Of a stretch of DNA of 8,354 nucleotides, positions 5,912 to 8,354 are shown one piece after another (the stretch's first letter is position 1; every line of letters starts with the position of its first letter). Source of the stretch: an uncultured Slackia sp. (lineage in GTDB: Bacteria; Actinomycetota; Coriobacteriia; Coriobacteriales; Eggerthellaceae); assembly GCA_900555495.1 (NCBI GenBank), contig USLD01000056.1, forward strand, positions 1 through 8,354. The letters are read 5' to 3'. Made by a program: the position numbers and the translations under genes. The notes beneath the pieces are model-generated. The model had not been told where the DNA came from. It did no database searches and saw only the letters and a list, made by a program, of their open reading frames with translations.

Positions 5912-7006
5912 TTATTGCGAGACACGCCAGCGATGATAGCCGACGACGAACGCTTCGAGATCGCCGTCGAGCACCGCATCGACGTTGCCCGTTTCAATAT
6001 TACTACGAAGGTCCTTGACCAACTGGTACGGGTATAGAACATAGTTTCGAATCTGGCTTCCGAAGCTATTCTCCATACGTTCGCCACGTAAAGACGCGAG
6101 CTCCTCGTCGCGCTTGCGGCGCTCGATTTCATAGAGCTTGGCGCGCAGGACCTTGAACGCAGCTTCTTTGTTCTGCAGCTGGCTCTTCTCGTTCTGGCAG
6201 GTCACCACGATGCCCGTGGGCATATGCGTCAAGCGGACCGCCGAGTCGGTGGTGTTGACGCACTGGCCGCCCGGGCCGCTGGATCGGTACACGTCGACGC
6301 GTACGTCCGCGGGATTGAAGTCGACTTCGATGTCATCCGACATCACGGGCAGCACTTCGACGCTGGCGAACGTGGTCTGACGACGCTTCTTGTCGTCGGT
6401 CGGCGAAATGCGAACCAGACGATGGACGCCGTGCTCGCTTTTCAGCATGCCGTAGGCGTTATGGCCTTCGATCTGAATGACCGCGCGATCGAGGCCGATG
6501 CCCTCGCCCGGCACCACGTCGAGCGGCTTGACCTTCCACCCCTTCTGCTCGGCGTAGCGCACGTACATGCGGTAGAGCATCTCGGTCCAGTCCTGAGCCT
6601 CGAGACCTCCTTGGCCGGGGTTGATCGAGAGGATGGCGTCGTTGGAATCCATCTCGCCCGAAAACCACGACTCGACCTCGAATGCGCCGAGCATCTCGGC
6701 CAGTCGGTCGAGCACACGCTGCTTCTCGTCGAGAAACGCCTCGTCTTCGGCCGCGAGCTCCGCTGCCGCGCGCGCATCCTCGAGCAGGGCCTCGGCTTCT
6801 TGGTATCCCTCGATCGTGTCGCGCAGGGCGCTCGCCTTGCGCGACACGTCCTGAGCACGCGACGCATCGTTCCAGAAATCAGGCGAAGCGATTTGCTCGT
6901 CGAGCTCGGCGAGCTTTCCGGCCTTCTCGTCGATGCGCATCCATATGCGAGCATCGGCGACGCGTTGCGCCGCCGCCTCGATATCTTTCGATTCTTTCTC
7001 AGCCAT
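5912..7006 (-). CDS. prfB: Peptide chain release factor 2 (RF2), SPT variant of the stop-reading motif
   Basis: RF2 ends translation at UAA and UGA by triggering peptidyl-tRNA hydrolysis on the ribosome. The 364-residue protein has the RF2-type helical N-terminus (SPDFWNDASRAQ at 41-52), the codon-reading domain 2, and the catalytic GGQ at 246-248 in SSGPGGQCVN. At the position of the RF2 tripeptide SPF it has Ser201-Pro202-Thr203. The 45-residue distance to GGQ equals that in E. coli RF2, so the alignment is secure. Thr at the third place is what RF1 (PxT) has. The gene is one continuous frame without the in-frame UGA and +1 shift that autoregulates E. coli prfB. It starts at ATG 7004-7006, 2 nt after the secA stop, with AGG in the secA end as a likely ribosome site. 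It ends in TAA. RF2 rather than RF1 is clear from the N-terminus and from Ser-Pro. Confidence 0.95.
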   Translation of the reverse strand: MAEKESKDIEAAAQRVADARIWMRIDEKAGKLAELDEQIASPDFWNDASRAQDVSRKASALRDTIEGYQEAEALLEDARAAAELAAEDEAFLDEKQRVLDRLAEMLGAFEVESWFSGEMDSNDAILSINPGQGGLEAQDWTEMLYRMYVRYAEQKGWKVKPLDVVPGEGIGLDRAVIQIEGHNAYGMLKSEHGVHRLVRISPTDDKKRRQTTFASVEVLPVMSDDIEVDFNPADVRVDVYRSSGPGGQCVNTTDSAVRLTHMPTGIVVTCQNEKSQLQNKEAAFKVLRAKLYEIERRKRDEELASLRGERMENSFGSQIRNYVLYPYQLVKDLRSNIETGNVDAVLDGDLEAFVVGYHRWRVSQ

Positions 7007-7008
7007 AA

Positions 7009-8354
7009 CTACCTATCGCGACCGTGACATTTCTTGAACTTCAAACCGCTGCCGCACGGGCAGGGGTCGTTGCGACCGACATTGGCGTACGGATCGTGCT
7101 CTTCCTTGCGATAGGTCTGAGGCCTCTGCTCCTGCGAACGAGGCTTCTGCGCGCCGCCGTTGGCGGGACGCGAGGCGCTCATCGTGGAATCGAGCGCTGC
7201 CTCGGGGGAAGAGTAGCTTACCGCACGGCCTTCGAGCGGAGACTTCTCGTCCTCCTCCACCTTCGCAGCAACCTGCAGGCGCAAAAGCGTGCGCAGGAAG
7301 TCTTCATACATCGAGGACGTGAGCGCGGCAAAAGCGGCATGCGCCTCTTCCTTGTATTCGACCAGCGGGTCGCGCTGACCGAACGCGCGCAGACCGATGC
7401 CCGTCTTGAGGTAATCCATCTCCTGGAGGTGGCTCATCCAACGGGCGTCGATGATGCGCAGCATGACCTGCGCCTCGAGCTTCTTCATGTTCTCGTCGCC
7501 GATGGCGGAGCGCTTCTCCTCGTAGACGGACTCGAGGTAGTCGATCAAGGCCTCGGAGACCGCGGCGGCCTCGTCATCGTGGTCGAGGTTTTCGACCTTG
7601 AAGTCGGGGCGGCCCGTCATATCGGCCGCCCACAGGTCGACCGCGCGCATATCCCAGTCGTCGCTGGCATCGCGCGTCGAGCAGTTCTCGTCGACGACCG
7701 CGTTGGCGGCGTCGGCGATGATGTCGTCGATGCGGCTCGTGAGGTCCTTGCCGTCGAGGATCGCGTTGCGCTCTCCGTAGATGGCGTTACGCTGCAGGTT
7801 CATGACGTCGTCGTACTCGAGGACGTTCTTACGCGCGGCGAAATGCATGGCCTCGACCTGGCGCTGGGCGCTTTCGATGGCCTTGGATACCATGCCTGCC
7901 TGAATGGGCACGTCGTCTTCGGCGCCGGTCTTTTCCATCATGCGGCCGATCGAATCCATACGGTTGCCGCCGAACAGGCGCATGAGGTCGTCTTCGAGAG
8001 ACAGGTAGAACTGCGTCAAGCCGGGATCGCCCTGACGGCCGGCGCGGCCGCGCAGCTGGTTGTCGATACGACGCGACTCGTGGCGCTCGGTGCCGATGAC
8101 GGCCAGACCGCCCGCGGCGAGCACCTTGTCGTGCTCGGCGGCGCAGACCGCCTTCGCCTGGGCAAGCGCCTCGGCGCGCTGCTCGGCCGTCGGCGCGGGC
8201 ATCGCGTTGGGGTCGTCGGTCTCGTCCCCCGGCATGCGGTCGGGGTCGAGGCCCTTGTCGCGCAGCACATCCTCCATGAGCACGTCGGGATTGCCGCCGA
8301 GCAGGATGTCGGTGCCGCGGCCTGCCATGTTGGTGGCGATGGTCACGGCGCCCA
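7009..8354 (-). CDS. secA: Protein translocase ATPase SecA, C-terminal half (cut by the window edge)
   Basis: SecA pushes preproteins through the SecYEG channel using ATP. The visible 448 or so residues start inside the second nucleotide-binding fold at ATNMAGRGTDILLGG (helicase motif V). They continue through a charged insert of ~55 residues, similar to that in actinobacterial SecA, to TERHESRRIDNQLRGRAGRQ (motif VI with its arginine fingers). Next come the helical scaffold/wing region (EDDLMRLFGG, ARKNVLEYDDVMN) and the two-helix finger/scaffold part (DARWMSHLQEMDYLKTGIGL). A Pro/Gln-rich linker leads to a C-terminal zinc-binding tail CPCGSGLKFKKCHG, with the C-x-C-x8-C-H pattern that binds SecB or the membrane. 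The start lies beyond the window. The stop is TAG, 2 nt before prfB. The secA-prfB pairing is common in bacteria. Confidence 0.98.
   Translation of the reverse strand, partial: GAVTIATNMAGRGTDILLGGNPDVLMEDVLRDKGLDPDRMPGDETDDPNAMPAPTAEQRAEALAQAKAVCAAEHDKVLAAGGLAVIGTERHESRRIDNQLRGRAGRQGDPGLTQFYLSLEDDLMRLFGGNRMDSIGRMMEKTGAEDDVPIQAGMVSKAIESAQRQVEAMHFAARKNVLEYDDVMNLQRNAIYGERNAILDGKDLTSRIDDIIADAANAVVDENCSTRDASDDWDMRAVDLWAADMTGRPDFKVENLDHDDEAAAVSEALIDYLESVYEEKRSAIGDENMKKLEAQVMLRIIDARWMSHLQEMDYLKTGIGLRAFGQRDPLVEYKEEAHAAFAALTSSMYEDFLRTLLRLQVAAKVEEDEKSPLEGRAVSYSSPEAALDSTMSASRPANGGAQKPRSQEQRPQTYRKEEHDPYANVGRNDPCPCGSGLKFKKCHGRDR

Noticed and set aside
6900..7006. Programmed +1 frameshift in prfB
   Set aside because: The frame runs unbroken from ATG 7004-7006 through the region where E. 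coli has its in-frame UGA. No stop and no shift site (CTT TGA) is present.

Overview
The window is a compact, GC-rich (about 60-65% by eye) bacterial chromosome segment in which every gene I can support lies on the minus strand. Read in transcription order, from the right end to the left, it holds: the C-terminal half of secA (cut by the window edge), prfB (peptide chain release factor 2), a transketolase split into separate N- and C-terminal subunit genes, a 141-bp intergenic gap with two hairpins, ftsE, ftsX, an S41 (C-terminal processing) peptidase homologue, a 70-bp gap with a strong hairpin, and the N-terminal part of RNase R (rnr) running off the left edge. The gene content, the actinobacterial-type SecA insert, GTG starts, high GC and the order secA-prfB / ftsE-ftsX-ctp-rnr suggest a member of the Actinomycetota, most likely class Coriobacteriia (Eggerthellaceae-like). 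This placement is an inference from gene order and composition.

Right block (about 4097-8354): secA, prfB and the two transketolase genes are tightly packed. SecA and prfB are separated by 2 nt, prfB and the transketolase N-subunit by 38 nt, and the two transketolase genes overlap by 8 nt. They could be one transcript. It appears to end at a tandem hairpin region (4012-4072) whose stems fold better as minus-strand RNA. Left block (about 780-3955): ftsE starts at GTG behind a good Shine-Dalgarno, overlaps ftsX by 8 nt, and the S41 homologue follows ftsX after 10 nt. This is a cell-division / cell-wall remodelling operon (FtsEX is the ABC-type regulator of peptidoglycan hydrolases). rnr follows after a 13-bp stem hairpin.

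The main oddities are four. (1) The S41 homologue has glycine (G326) where the family has its serine nucleophile, although the lysine (K351) and glutamine (Q355) are kept at the canonical spacing, so it looks like a pseudoprotease. (2) Release factor 2 has SPT instead of SPF as its stop-codon reading tripeptide, while none of the seven visible stop codons is TGA (5 TAG, 2 TAA). (3) FtsE carries a roughly 105-residue Ala/Pro-rich N-terminal extension. (4) The leftmost ~140 bases no longer encode RNase R. They continue in frame as a fragment of the MurE ligase C-terminal region, which is a chimeric join (probably an assembly artefact, possibly a genuine rearrangement). I see no mobile element, CRISPR array, tRNA or rRNA.
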